This document shows positions 21,333 through 30,666 of a DNA stretch of 64,000 bases, in pieces (within the stretch, counting starts at the first letter, position 1; every line of letters starts with the position of its first letter). The position numbers and the translations under genes were made by a program. Source of the stretch: CBDBBY01 sp965205055 (GTDB lineage: Bacteria > Pseudomonadota > Alphaproteobacteria > Rhodobacterales > Rhodobacteraceae); the NCBI GenBank assembly GCA_965205055.1, contig OZ242030.1, positions 2,852,001 through 2,916,000 of the forward strand. The letters are read 5' to 3'. The notes below the pieces were generated by a model, which was not told the DNA's origin, did no database searches, and saw only the letters and a list, made by a program, of their open reading frames with translations.

Positions 21333-21635
21333 TTATCCGGCCTCGACCAACGCCAGCATCTGTTTTCCGGGGCGGTCCAGCCTTCTGATTTCACGCCGAA
21401 CTTCCAGCTCAAGCTTGACCGTCGTCACGTGCCAGCCGACCGAGCCCAGTCTTGCCCGATCATCGTCGGCCAATTCGGCGCCTGCACGTTCGGTCAATTC
21501 GGAAAACGGCACTTCGCCATTGGCCAGCACTCGAAGGATCGCCTCGCGGACCGCGTCGAACTTCCATTTCGGCATGCGTGTCGTTCCGGTTCGCCCGGCG
21601 CTTGGAGTTCGACAAACAACCCGTTCTTCCGCCAT
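21333..21635 (-). CDS. DUF6958-like conserved protein, copy 1
   Basis: This 100-residue protein starts MAEERVVCRTPSAGRTGTTR and continues MPKWKFDAVREAILRVL, with SVGWHVTTVKLELEVR and RRLDRPGKQML in the C-terminal half. It resembles the DUF6958 family of unknown function, small proteins with a winged-helix-like pattern (inference). A paralog with about 86% identity lies at 30667-30969. The two copies bracket the restriction-modification operon in direct orientation. Confidence 0.78.
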   Translation of the reverse strand: MAEERVVCRTPSAGRTGTTRMPKWKFDAVREAILRVLANGEVPFSELTERAGAELADDDRARLGSVGWHVTTVKLELEVRREIRRLDRPGKQMLALVEAG

Positions 21636-21901
21636 TCGCTTTCTCTTTCGCTACCGCTGAATGCGCATTTTTTGGCGCAAGAAGCGAATAAGTTCCAGCG
21701 TCCTCCTTCAAGACTTTTGAAATCGCCGCAACCGCGTTCAGGCAAACCGGACGATCTTCCGATGTCTGCGAGCGCATGGCCAGAGCTCCCGACCGTTCTA
21801 CTCAGCTCCCGCAAAAAGGCTCAGCTGAATCTGATTCGCAAGCAGCCCGCTGCGTTGAGTTCCGATTTTTCCGTTTACAACCAACGGCATGGATTCGGCG
21901 C
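21346..21901. repeat. Left direct repeat flanking the defence island
   Basis: This ~555-bp segment matches 30681-31250 with the same orientation. It covers the DUF6958-like gene and about 270 bp of upstream sequence. Identity is high in the gene and lower upstream, where shared blocks include GAGTTCCAGCGTCC and CAAGACTTTTGAAAT. It marks either a duplication that accompanied insertion of the hsd-ptu block or the scar of recombination. Confidence 0.7.
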
Positions 21902-22083
21902 GCGGATCCGTGCGTCAATCTTGCCGTGGAGACAGAAGGCGAAGGCGGGTTTGACCACGCGAGCGGTCGGATCCAAGACTTGGATTGCTCGCCAACAACT
22001 TCAACGCGCTGCCCCAAGGGAGTGCTGTCGGCGATGGCGCGTTTCGCAATTTTCCTGCATTCAAAGCCGTCGCAGATAGACGA

Positions 22084-25000
22084 TCACTGTGCGTGATGTC
22101 GGGCGGCGGCATCACGAACCTTGACCATTGCATCGGCTGCTCCTCCGGCAACCTCGGCGGACTCGGTCCGCAGACGTCGATACGCCTCTGAAGCCATCCA
22201 GTCGCACACGGTTTTCTGAAACTGCGCGTCGTTCATGTAGCGAACGAATATGTCTTCGTTCTGATCCATGCGTTCGACGAAGAGCTGCTTGAGCAGATTG
22301 CTGAACAGCAGTGTGAACCTGTCCTCCGGATTCACTACGGCGGCTCGGCGAAGGCTGTCGTCATCGATCGCCGCCTCGACAATCTGGTCGAAAAAGAGCT
22401 GATCAGCTTGGTTGAAATCCGTGCCGAATCGGTCGTTCACAATGTCGATGAGCTGTGAAAGCGGAACCAGCTGCTCTCGAACCAGGCCGCTGCCCACTTC
22501 GGAAGGGCCGTCGAGGGACCGCGCCTCGCCGTCCTGTAGCGAGATGGATCCCTCGGCGACCTTCTGCAGTCGATAGCATTCCAGCCGGACCTCGTCGTCG
22601 AACAGATAGGCTGGCCCACGCCCGCGTCGCGGCAGCTTGGCCGCGAGATGGCGAAGAAAAACGTGCAGCCGCTCAAGATCCGAGTCCTGGTACGGGATCA
22701 CTTGGCTCAAGAAGCCGTAAAGGTTGCGAAAAGCGTGCATCTTGCCGCGCAGGTGCTCTGCCTCGTCATTGTTATCGCGTTGAAGCACGGCGAATCGCGA
22801 CACCGCCGGATCAAGCGTTGCATTCATTTCCTTGTGATCCTGAACGTTCTGACGCCGCTTCGGCTTGAAGTACACGGCGCAGAACCATTCGACCTCCTCC
22901 GCGAGATAGATTCCCGACGCATCAAGTTCCGCCCGGATCGCATACATGCGGGCGGGATCGGCTTCTTCGCCCATTTCCGCGCCTTCGTAGTAGACCTTGA
23001 ACGCCTCACGGATTTCCTCTCGGTCGTTTACGAAATCAAGGATGAAAGTGTCCTCCTTGAGCGGGTGGGTGCGGTTCAGCCGCGACAGCGCCTGCACCGC
23101 TTGGATGCCCGCCAGTCTTTTGTCCACGTACATCGTGTGGAGAAGCGGCTGGTCGAACCCGGTCTGGTATTTCTCGGCTACCAGCAGAACTCGATAGTCC
23201 TGCGTCGCAAATTTCTCGGGAAGTTCCTTCTCGCGGATGCCGTCGTTCATTTGCTCTTCGGTGTAAGCCTTATCCGGGATCATGTCGTCCTGCACAGTCC
23301 CTGAGAAAGCGACCAGAGTCTTGATCGGATAGCCCTTCTCTTGGATATAACGATCAAAGCTCTGCTTGTAGCGCACGGCCTCCAGACGGGATGTGGTGAT
23401 CACCATCGCCTTGGCCTTTCCGCCGATCCTGCTCCGCGTGACCGCTTGGAAATGCTCGACCATTACACTGGTCTTCTGGGCGATGTTGTACGGGTGCAAA
23501 CGCAGGAACCGCGCGAGCGCCTGCGCGGCCGTCTTCCGCTCGACATTCGGGTCGTCCGGGCAAGTCTTGAGCATTCTGAAGTAGGCAGCGTAGGTCGTGT
23601 AGTTCTGGAGCACATCGAGAATGAACCCTTCCTCAATTGCTTGGCGCATCGTGTAGCGATGGACGGGCTGCCCGTCGCGGCCGAACACCGCGAGCGTCTT
23701 GTGCTTGGGCGTGGCGGTGAACGCGAAAAAGCTCAGATTTGCTTGCCGGCCGCGCTTCGCCATGCTGCGGAAAAGCTCCTCCAAGTCCTCGCGACCTTCC
23801 CGCGCGGCGTGTTTTGCCGCTTGTTTGCGCAAACCCTCGCCTCCGAGCACTTCCTTGAGGTCGGTTGCCGCCTCACCTCCTTGGGAGCTGTGAGCCTCAT
23901 CGATGATGACTGCGCAGCGGCGGGTGGGAAGTATTCCGGTCGCTTCCTCCCCTCTTTCCTCCGCCATCTGGAACAGGTGGCGTGATACGAAGGGAAATTT
24001 CTGGAGCGTGGTGATGATCACCGGCGTGCCGCTTTCGAGCGCCTCGGCGAGCTGGCGGGAACTTTCGTCAATCTTTTGAACAACCCCGCGCCTGTGTTCG
24101 AATTGGTAGATGATGTCTTGCAGTTGCTGGTCGAGTACAACGCGGTCGGTCACCACGATCACGCTGTCGAAGACCCGATCATCGGCCGCGTCGTGCAGCG
24201 ACGCGAGGCGATGGGCAAGCCAGCCGATGGTGTTGCTCTTGCCGCTTCCCGCCGAATGTTCAATCAGGTAGTTGTGCCCTGCGCCTTCGCGCCGAGCGAT
24301 GCCCACCAGTTTGCGAACGGCATCAAGCTGATGGTACCGAGGGAAGATTATCGATTCAGCCTTTGCTCTCCGCCCCCGGTCGTCGCGCTTCTCCGTGATC
24401 TGCAAATGGATAAAACGCGCCAGAAGGTCGAGCAGGCTGTCGCGCTGGAGCGCCTCTTCCCAAAGATGGGCAGTACGATAGTTCCTCCCGGCTGGGTCGG
24501 GCGGGTTGCCCGCGCCGCCGCCGTCGCCCGCGTCGAACGGCAGGAAACGCGTAGCGTTGCCTGCAAGTCGGGTAGTCATCGACACCGTCTCGGTATCGAC
24601 GGCGAAATGGACAAGGGCGCGACGCTTGAACGCGAAAATCGGCTCGCGCGGGTCGCGGTCCTGTCGATACTGGCGGCACGCGTCCTCTGCAGTTTGGCCA
24701 GTCAACGGGTTCTTCAGTTCGACCGTTGCGATGGGAACTCCGTTCAGGCTCAGCACGACGTCGAGAGATTTCTCCGACCGAGGCGAATAGCGTAGTTGAC
24801 GAGTGAAACCAAGGCGGTTTGCGGCGTAGCGCTCCTCCAATTCGGGATTCAGCTTGTGAGCCGCCTTGAAGAAGGCGATCCGCAGTGTCCGGCCATAGCA
24901 CTTGAACCCATGGCGCAGCGTGGCGAGCGACCCGTGGGCATCCATCCACTTGCACAGATCTGCCAGAACCTGTTTGGCGGTTTCGCTACCGAGGAAGGAT

Positions 25001-25182
25001 TCAAGTCTTGCCCATTCGCCGGACTGAGTCTCTCGGATGAAGGCAAGCGCCGTTTCCGGGAAGAGCGCACGGTCGCGGTCGAAATCCGCTCCGGCGACCG
25101 GCACATAACCGTTTTCCAAGAGATGGGTTTCGATAACCGATTCGAAGGCGGCTTCGTCAATCGGTTTCACGGCGGCCACCAT
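22084..25182 (-). CDS. hsdR: Type I restriction enzyme, R subunit (HsdR)
   Basis: This 1032-residue motor and nuclease subunit translocates DNA with ATP and cuts unmodified DNA at a distance, together with HsdM2S. The N-terminal nuclease domain (about 1-230) has the PD-(D/E)xK signature SLDVVLSLNG...ATVELKN, with Asp and Glu-x-Lys. The helicase core has Walker A SAGSGKSNTI (about 325), motif II IIDEAHSS, motif III FFAFTATP and motif VI QALSRLNRTHP. The C-terminal helical domain binds HsdM. The length is normal. It is the last gene of the operon and is separated from ptuB by 257 bases. Confidence 0.95.
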   Translation of the reverse strand: MVAAVKPIDEAAFESVIETHLLENGYVPVAGADFDRDRALFPETALAFIRETQSGEWARLESFLGSETAKQVLADLCKWMDAHGSLATLRHGFKCYGRTLRIAFFKAAHKLNPELEERYAANRLGFTRQLRYSPRSEKSLDVVLSLNGVPIATVELKNPLTGQTAEDACRQYRQDRDPREPIFAFKRRALVHFAVDTETVSMTTRLAGNATRFLPFDAGDGGGAGNPPDPAGRNYRTAHLWEEALQRDSLLDLLARFIHLQITEKRDDRGRRAKAESIIFPRYHQLDAVRKLVGIARREGAGHNYLIEHSAGSGKSNTIGWLAHRLASLHDAADDRVFDSVIVVTDRVVLDQQLQDIIYQFEHRRGVVQKIDESSRQLAEALESGTPVIITTLQKFPFVSRHLFQMAEERGEEATGILPTRRCAVIIDEAHSSQGGEAATDLKEVLGGEGLRKQAAKHAAREGREDLEELFRSMAKRGRQANLSFFAFTATPKHKTLAVFGRDGQPVHRYTMRQAIEEGFILDVLQNYTTYAAYFRMLKTCPDDPNVERKTAAQALARFLRLHPYNIAQKTSVMVEHFQAVTRSRIGGKAKAMVITTSRLEAVRYKQSFDRYIQEKGYPIKTLVAFSGTVQDDMIPDKAYTEEQMNDGIREKELPEKFATQDYRVLLVAEKYQTGFDQPLLHTMYVDKRLAGIQAVQALSRLNRTHPLKEDTFILDFVNDREEIREAFKVYYEGAEMGEEADPARMYAIRAELDASGIYLAEEVEWFCAVYFKPKRRQNVQDHKEMNATLDPAVSRFAVLQRDNNDEAEHLRGKMHAFRNLYGFLSQVIPYQDSDLERLHVFLRHLAAKLPRRGRGPAYLFDDEVRLECYRLQKVAEGSISLQDGEARSLDGPSEVGSGLVREQLVPLSQLIDIVNDRFGTDFNQADQLFFDQIVEAAIDDDSLRRAAVVNPEDRFTLLFSNLLKQLFVERMDQNEDIFVRYMNDAQFQKTVCDWMASEAYRRLRTESAEVAGGAADAMVKVRDAAARHHAQ

Positions 25183-25439
25183 TCGAACCCGGCGCAGGGC
25201 AGGCTGGAACGGTGGGCGCTCAACCTCGGCGCGCCAACGCGCGGGCGCTGGTCAGCCTGCTCGGCGGAGGCCACCTCAATGATCAAGGATGGCGCTTTGG
25301 CCGAATTGTCTTGCATTTCGGCAGAGGCTTCTGGGCTGACGAAATCAATTTCGGAGCTCTTAGCGACATATCCGCCGCCCTCGCGTTCGACGATGGCGGT
25401 CTCGCTAACCGCTTCCGCATTGCTCCCGTGCCCATCGCC
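25183..25439. other. Gap between ptuB and hsdR
   Basis: No recognised gene. A 49-codon minus-strand frame begins with an ATG 4 bases after the ptuB stop, with GGAGATAAGG as its possible ribosome-binding site. It encodes an Arg/Pro-rich peptide with no resemblance to anything I know. The gap may hold an internal promoter for hsdR. Confidence 0.35.
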
Positions 25440-26066
25440 TTATCTCCGGAGTTTCCGCTGCAGCCACCAGACCGCGACTTGACAGTACTCAGTCAACTCG
25501 CCGTTCCCGTTGGTGAATTTGTTCAATTCGCGTTCGATTTGTCTTTGCGGCACGGGTCTCTCCTTACGCCACCAAGATAACAGAGAATCCAGTACGCGCT
25601 TGCGATTGTTTTTGAGAATGGCGAGATTAAGATTCAGAACTTCGTTCAACTGCGCATCGAATGCCTCATCATTGGATTTGATGGTGCCGTCAGGAAGGTA
25701 TCGTACCCGCGCTTCGATCGCATGAGCGGCGTCGGCTGGGTTCCAGAGCAGGTCGAGGTCTTGCTTCCGGGTGTCGCAGTGCTGAAGGCGCGGTGGTTGC
25801 CCTTCCCCGCCAAGGCAGGCACCGAGGAGGTTACGATAGCTTAGCTGCAATAGGGGATAGCGAGACTGACATCGCCAATGCTCGATTTTCATCTCGCCCG
25901 CATTGGGGCGAATGCGTCCCATGCAGTAGCAGCACAGCCCTCGCTGTTCGGTCGCGAGCGCGCTCCGAAGCGCATCTTTGTCTTGGTAGTCGTCGTAGCC
26001 GTTTGGTCGAGTCTGCCGATGCATAGTGAGGCTATTTGGCTCCGGTCCCTTCGTGATCGCTCTCAT
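25440..26066 (-). CDS. ptuB: HNH nuclease of PtuB/TIGR02646 type
   Basis: This 208-residue protein fits the TIGR02646 family, the HNH partner of Septu and of some retrons. Key parts are GLCCYCMGRI (zinc Cys pair, about 43-52), KIEHWRCQSRYP (catalytic His, about 60-71), LSYRNLLGACLGG and HCDTRKQD with LWNPAD (about 97-112). In Septu it cuts nucleic acid once PtuA senses infection. Its ATG overlaps the stop of the upstream ATPase gene (ATGA), so both are translated together. It sits within a type I R-M operon rather than standing alone. Confidence 0.85.
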   Translation of the reverse strand: MRAITKGPEPNSLTMHRQTRPNGYDDYQDKDALRSALATEQRGLCCYCMGRIRPNAGEMKIEHWRCQSRYPLLQLSYRNLLGACLGGEGQPPRLQHCDTRKQDLDLLWNPADAAHAIEARVRYLPDGTIKSNDEAFDAQLNEVLNLNLAILKNNRKRVLDSLLSWWRKERPVPQRQIERELNKFTNGNGELTEYCQVAVWWLQRKLRR

Positions 26067-27292
26067 TCATCGCCCGCCATGAATTCCAGTAGAGTCCGGA
26101 CGCGCGTCACCTCGGGGTCGTTCTCACCCAGCTGGCGCGACAGTTCAGCCAACAACACACGGGCATCGTCATAATGATCGTCTCCGATAGTCCAGGATAT
26201 TTTTGAGAGCAGCGCCTTTACATCCCTCGTCCTCGGGTCTGTCCCCATGATTTCCTCCAGCACCCGACTGGAATCGACGCCGAAGGAATGCAGCGGCGAA
26301 TACACTTGGTCATCGGCGATGATCTGGATCCGGTCGTGCTCCACCTCACCGATCACCTGCGGCGAATGGGTCGTCGCGATGAATTGGCATTTCGGGAACG
26401 TGGCGGTGAAATTCCCGATGATTCGACGCTGCCATCCTGGGTGGAGGTGGAGTTCGATCTCGTCGATCAGAACAATTGCTTCGGCCTCGGCGGCCGGGTC
26501 CTCCATTTTCGGGTTGGCCTGAGCGAGTCGGCGGGTCAAGTCGAGCACCATTGCCAGCACGCCTAGCTCTCCCTCTGAGAGCAGCTTGACCGGCAGCGTC
26601 GTGCCGTTCAGGTCGATCAAGAGAGACCTGCCGTGTTCATCCGGGCGGAGATTCCCGTAGTCGGGGAGAAATCGCGTCACCGCGCTATTGAAGATTTCCA
26701 AGACCCGCCCAGCCGCCGGGCATTCCTCGCCCAAGGTCTGTCGCGACCGCATCCACGCCGCAAACTCGCCGAGGCGGAGTTCTCGGCTCGACAAGGCACC
26801 CGAAAACGCGACGGTCACGCCGCCCGCCGCCGCGCTCCTTGCGGGCACCCTTTCAGATGGAACCGAGCGATTTGTCGAGAACAGAACGGCCAATGGACGC
26901 CCTCCAATTTCGTCGCCGGTGGCGGACGGCGGCGCGTCCTCTGCGAACCCCGCCCATCCCGAAGCGACGCGTGCCTTCTTGCTTGGCCCGTTGGTCTCGC
27001 GGGACCTGTGGAACGCATTACCGTATCGCGCCCCTTCCATATCTTCGACGTCGCAGAAAACATCCAAGGCGTCCGCACCAATGCGAATGTCATCAAAAGT
27101 AAATGGTTTCCTGTATCTCCGAAGTTCGTTGACATGCCCGATAACGTCGGAAAGACAGACGGCCAAGGCGTCGAGAACGGTGGTCTTGCCCACGCCGTTG
27201 ATGCCGGCGATGACGTTGAATCCGGACTGGAAGCCAAGCTCGGCCACCTTGATCCTGCGGACATTTGCCAGTGTCAGACGCGCGACCCTCAT
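26063..27292 (-). CDS. ptuA: AAA/ABC-type ATPase of PtuA type (Septu defence)
   Basis: This 409-residue SMC/RecF-like ATPase has Walker A GINGVGKTTVLDAL (about 30-43), the ABC signature LLSEGELGVLAM (about 243), Walker B IVLIDEIELHLHPGWQ and the H-loop FIATTHSPQVIGE. This is the layout of PtuA and of the overcoming-lysogenisation-type ATPases. A short helical region replaces the long coiled coil of SMC proteins. The start overlaps the hsdS stop (ATGA) and the end overlaps ptuB (ATGA). PtuA holds PtuB inactive in uninfected cells in characterised systems; here its trigger is unknown. Confidence 0.85.
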   Translation of the reverse strand: MRVARLTLANVRRIKVAELGFQSGFNVIAGINGVGKTTVLDALAVCLSDVIGHVNELRRYRKPFTFDDIRIGADALDVFCDVEDMEGARYGNAFHRSRETNGPSKKARVASGWAGFAEDAPPSATGDEIGGRPLAVLFSTNRSVPSERVPARSAAAGGVTVAFSGALSSRELRLGEFAAWMRSRQTLGEECPAAGRVLEIFNSAVTRFLPDYGNLRPDEHGRSLLIDLNGTTLPVKLLSEGELGVLAMVLDLTRRLAQANPKMEDPAAEAEAIVLIDEIELHLHPGWQRRIIGNFTATFPKCQFIATTHSPQVIGEVEHDRIQIIADDQVYSPLHSFGVDSSRVLEEIMGTDPRTRDVKALLSKISWTIGDDHYDDARVLLAELSRQLGENDPEVTRVRTLLEFMAGDE

Positions 27293-28596
27293 ACAGCGCT
27301 CTCCACATCGATTTGACCGGTTACCGCCGATGCAATAATGGCGGCCCGACGTTCCTTGAGAAGCGCGATTGTGCCTTGGATTTTGACCGTCAGCGCGTCT
27401 AGCCTAGCTGTTTCGCGATCAAGATAGTCGGCAATGGCACGCTGCTGGCGGCGGCCCGGAACCGGGACACGCATATTCCCGATAAAGCCCCACTCTGCCC
27501 TCGGCATCTTGGAGCCAAAAGTCGATGCGTCTACTGCATTGATGAAATCCCGTCTAAGGCAAATATATCCAAGAAAACGGGATTCAACTTCAACTGGCTT
27601 CATGACAAGGCATTCGGTTGTGCACCTACCCGAGAACTCCGCGACCCAAGCCTTGGCAAGGTAAGGGCGCAACTTGCCGAATAGCACATCGCCGGGACTG
27701 AAAACGTTGCTTTGGACGGTGTCGTCCATCGTTGCCGGCGACAAACTTTCAAAGAGCTTTCCTGTCCAAGGCTCGATATTCTCAAGTCCGACATACAGGC
27801 TTTCGCCTCCGTTCCCGTTTATCCGCGATTGCTTTAGCGAAACAATATGCTTCAGGCGCTTCGTCGGATATGGCAATGCTGTCCGCGCAGTCACTCCATC
27901 GCTTCCCGCAGCAAACGCGCGGTCTCCCCGTTGATTTGTCCCAGATTCGTATAGACTCTCCTCTTCGTCATGAATATCCAGTGCAGGAGGCTGCGCATGT
28001 CCTGCGGAATCGATTCTCCCGGTTACAGCCGCGTCGATAAGTGCTTGACGCTTTTCCGCCAATAGTTCCAGCACATGCTTCTTAGCCGCGACCAGCGCAT
28101 CCAGCTTGGCTGTTTCGCGGTCGAGATAGTCGGCGATGGCACGCTGCCGACGCCGATGCGGAACCGGGACGCGCATATTCCCGATAAAGCCCCACTCGGC
28201 CCTCGGCATCTTGGATCCGAATGTCGAAGCATTTACCGCATCAATGAAATCCCGTCTAAGGCAAGCATATCCAAGAAAACGGGATTCGACTTCAACCGGC
28301 TTCATGACAAGGCATTCGGTAGTGGACCTGCCCGCGAACTCCGCCACCCAAACCTTGGCAAGGTAAGGGCGCAATTTTCCGAATAGCACATCGCCTGGAC
28401 TAAAAACGTTGCTTTGGACGGTGTCATCCATCGTTACCGGCGACAAACTTTCAAAAAGCTTTCCTGTCCAGGGCTCGATATTCTCAAGTCCCACATACAG
28501 GCTTTCGCCTCCGTTCCCGTTTACCCGCGATCGCCTTAGCGAAACAATATGCTTCAGGCGTTTCGTCGGATATGGCAATGCGGTCTGCGCAGTCAC
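27289..28596 (-). CDS. hsdS: Type I specificity subunit (HsdS) with two near-identical recognition domains
   Basis: This 435-residue S subunit directs HsdM and HsdR to the target. It begins with GTG, overlapping the hsdM stop (GTGA). Residues 1-166 and 235-400 are about 93% identical (both contain KRLKHIVSL/K, YVGLENIEPWTGKLFESLSP, PGDVLFGKLRPYLAK and FGSKMPRAEWGFIGNMRVP). The conserved helices differ (LAEKRQALIDAAVTGRI, about 179-195, against LKERRAAIIASAVTGQI, about 411-427). Normal HsdS has two different domains, each reading one half-site. Two matching domains predict a symmetric bipartite target. A linker at about 205-234 carries a fossil of the hsdM 3' end in another frame. Confidence 0.93.
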   Translation of the reverse strand: MTAQTALPYPTKRLKHIVSLRRSRVNGNGGESLYVGLENIEPWTGKLFESLSPVTMDDTVQSNVFSPGDVLFGKLRPYLAKVWVAEFAGRSTTECLVMKPVEVESRFLGYACLRRDFIDAVNASTFGSKMPRAEWGFIGNMRVPVPHRRRQRAIADYLDRETAKLDALVAAKKHVLELLAEKRQALIDAAVTGRIDSAGHAQPPALDIHDEEESLYESGTNQRGDRAFAAGSDGVTARTALPYPTKRLKHIVSLKQSRINGNGGESLYVGLENIEPWTGKLFESLSPATMDDTVQSNVFSPGDVLFGKLRPYLAKAWVAEFSGRCTTECLVMKPVEVESRFLGYICLRRDFINAVDASTFGSKMPRAEWGFIGNMRVPVPGRRQQRAIADYLDRETARLDALTVKIQGTIALLKERRAAIIASAVTGQIDVESAV

Positions 28597-28632
28597 TCCA
28601 TCGTCTCCCGCAGCAGACGCGCGATCTGTTCC
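27393..28632. repeat. 702-bp-period tandem duplication in hsdS
   Basis: Two units, 27393-27930 and 28095-28632, align with an offset of exactly 702 bp (234 codons, so in frame). Each unit spans the hsdS start, its recognition domain and about 36 bp of the end of hsdM. The inner GTG (27892-27894) corresponds to the real hsdS start. The unmatched spacer is about 164 bp. Confidence 0.88.
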
Positions 28633-30581
28633 TCCGCAGCCTTCAAGTCGGCATCAATTTCCTCTAGCGGTCGCGATGGCGCATGCTTGTAGAAGTGGCG
28701 GTTGAAGGAGATTTCGTAGCCCACCTTATCCTTTTCCCTGTCCACCCAAGCGTCGGGCACGTGCGGGCGAACCTCACGTTCGAAAAAGGCATTGATGTCC
28801 TGCTTGAGAGGCACGTTCTCGAAATCGCGCAGCGTCGGGTCGGGCTCCCACCCGCTGCCACAACCACCGGCAGGAACCGGCTCGGCGCTCGGATCCCTAA
28901 ACGCGAACACGTCGCGGAATAGTTTCCTCTCCGCCGCAGTCCAGCGAGATCCTTTGGCTAGAAGGATATTTTCGATACCACGCCGTACGATGTCCCAATC
29001 GCGCATCGGCTCGCGTCCCAGCACTGCGTCGACTGCCTGCACATCGTCCAGCAGATGGGGACAGACATCGAGGAAGCGTATCTTGTCGTCGACCGTCATC
29101 TTATACGCAAGCCGCAACGGGCGCTCGACAGTGATGCGTGTGTATCCAAAGTCCTTGTTGTCGAATATCTTTGAGCGGGCGTCCTCCTCCAACCGTCCAT
29201 AGAGACGCACGATCTCGTCGATCTGGGCGTCAGTGATGTGGCGGCGTTTGTTTCCCAAACTGTGCTTATTCTCTGGTCCGCCGCCGAGAGTCCACGCGTC
29301 ACGCGCGTCCACAAGTTGGACTCTCCCCTTGCGTCGCTGCTCCTTGCGGTTGGTGACAACCCAGATATAGGTTCCGATGCCCGTGTTGTAGAACATCTGC
29401 TCCGGAAGGGCGACTATTGCCTCCAGCCAGTCCTTCTCGATGAGCCATCGGCGGATCCTGCTCTCGCCAGAACCCGCGCCGCCGGCGAACAGCGGCGACC
29501 CGCTGAATACGATGGCAAGCCGGGAGCCATACTTGCGCTCTTCGGGCTGCAAGGGTTCGCGTTTGTCCCACATATGTTGTAGGAACAGCAGCGAACCGTC
29601 ACTTACGCGCGGCAAACCGGCCCCAAAGCGACCGGCGGGATTTTTCTTTTCGTACTCGCGCCGGATTTCGTTCCGCTGCTTCTTCCAAGCCACGCCGAAC
29701 GGCGGGTTGGTGAGGAAGTAGTCGAAGGTTCGGCCTATGAACTCGTCCTCTGTGAGGCAGTCACCGAAGCGGATGTTGTCGCCGTCCCCATTGTGGTCAA
29801 CCTGCTTCATCAACATGTCGGAGGCAGCCGTGGCATAGGCCCGCATGTTGTAATCCTGGCCATAGACGAAGAGGCGGGCTTTTGGGTGGTTGTTGCGCAT
29901 GTAGTTCTGCGCCTCGGCCAGCATGCCGCCGGTGCCGCAGGCCGGATCAAGCAGCGTGCGCGCCGTGCCGGGCGTGGCAAGCAGGTCATTGTCTTCAATA
30001 AACAGGATGCGCACCATCAGCCGAATCACTTCGCGTGGCGTAAAGTGGTCGCCGGCTGTCTCGTTGGCTAGCTCGTTGAAACGGCGGATCAGATTCTCGA
30101 AGATGTGGCCCATCTGCGAATTCGGCACCCTGTCCGGATGAAGGTCCACATCGCAGAACCGGGAGACCACGAGATAGAGGATGTTCGCTTGGTCCATCCT
30201 GTCGATCTCTTTCTCAAATTCGAAATGCTCGAAAAAAATTTCGCGCACATTGGTCGAGAAGTCTTTGATGTAGCGGGTAAGATGCGATTTGACTTGGTCT
30301 GGATCACCCTTCAGCCGCTCGAAATTGAACCGTGAGAGGTTGTGAAAACGTTGACCCGCTGCCGCATCCAGCCTAGCCTCCAGTGCCGGGCCCTTGAACC
30401 TGTCCTTCAAGCGATCATACTCGGCGAGGACCTTCGCCTTGTTGGCTGCGAGCACGCAATCAAAACGTCGCAGCACCGTCATCGGCAGTATGACGCGTTC
30501 GTATTGCGGCGGACGGTAAGGGCCGCGCAACAGATCGGCGATTTGCCAGATCAGTTTCTCGAAATCGGTACTGTCGGCCAT
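28593..30581 (-). CDS. hsdM: Type I N6-adenine DNA methyltransferase, M subunit (HsdM)
   Basis: This 662-residue modification subunit protects host DNA by adenine methylation and is needed for restriction. Motifs are DPACGTGGML (SAM binding, motif I, about 208), FDYFLTNPPFGVAW (catalytic NPPF, motif IV, about 284), and an N-terminal HsdM_N helical domain (MADSTDFEKLIWQIADLLRG). I chose ATG 30581 since the frame to 30611 would need a TTG start and shows no ribosome-binding site. It is the first gene of the operon, with the promoter within 30582-30660. An insertion near 535-570 (FRDPSAEPVPAGGCGSGWEP) is unusual. Confidence 0.95.
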   Translation of the reverse strand: MADSTDFEKLIWQIADLLRGPYRPPQYERVILPMTVLRRFDCVLAANKAKVLAEYDRLKDRFKGPALEARLDAAAGQRFHNLSRFNFERLKGDPDQVKSHLTRYIKDFSTNVREIFFEHFEFEKEIDRMDQANILYLVVSRFCDVDLHPDRVPNSQMGHIFENLIRRFNELANETAGDHFTPREVIRLMVRILFIEDNDLLATPGTARTLLDPACGTGGMLAEAQNYMRNNHPKARLFVYGQDYNMRAYATAASDMLMKQVDHNGDGDNIRFGDCLTEDEFIGRTFDYFLTNPPFGVAWKKQRNEIRREYEKKNPAGRFGAGLPRVSDGSLLFLQHMWDKREPLQPEERKYGSRLAIVFSGSPLFAGGAGSGESRIRRWLIEKDWLEAIVALPEQMFYNTGIGTYIWVVTNRKEQRRKGRVQLVDARDAWTLGGGPENKHSLGNKRRHITDAQIDEIVRLYGRLEEDARSKIFDNKDFGYTRITVERPLRLAYKMTVDDKIRFLDVCPHLLDDVQAVDAVLGREPMRDWDIVRRGIENILLAKGSRWTAAERKLFRDVFAFRDPSAEPVPAGGCGSGWEPDPTLRDFENVPLKQDINAFFEREVRPHVPDAWVDREKDKVGYEISFNRHFYKHAPSRPLEEIDADLKAAEEQIARLLRETME

Positions 30582-30666
30582 TCGTCGAGCCGTTTCAAAA
30601 AAGGCAAGCAAAAAACGCCTGTGCCGACGAAGGCACCATTCAAGCTTTTACAATTCAATTCCATTC

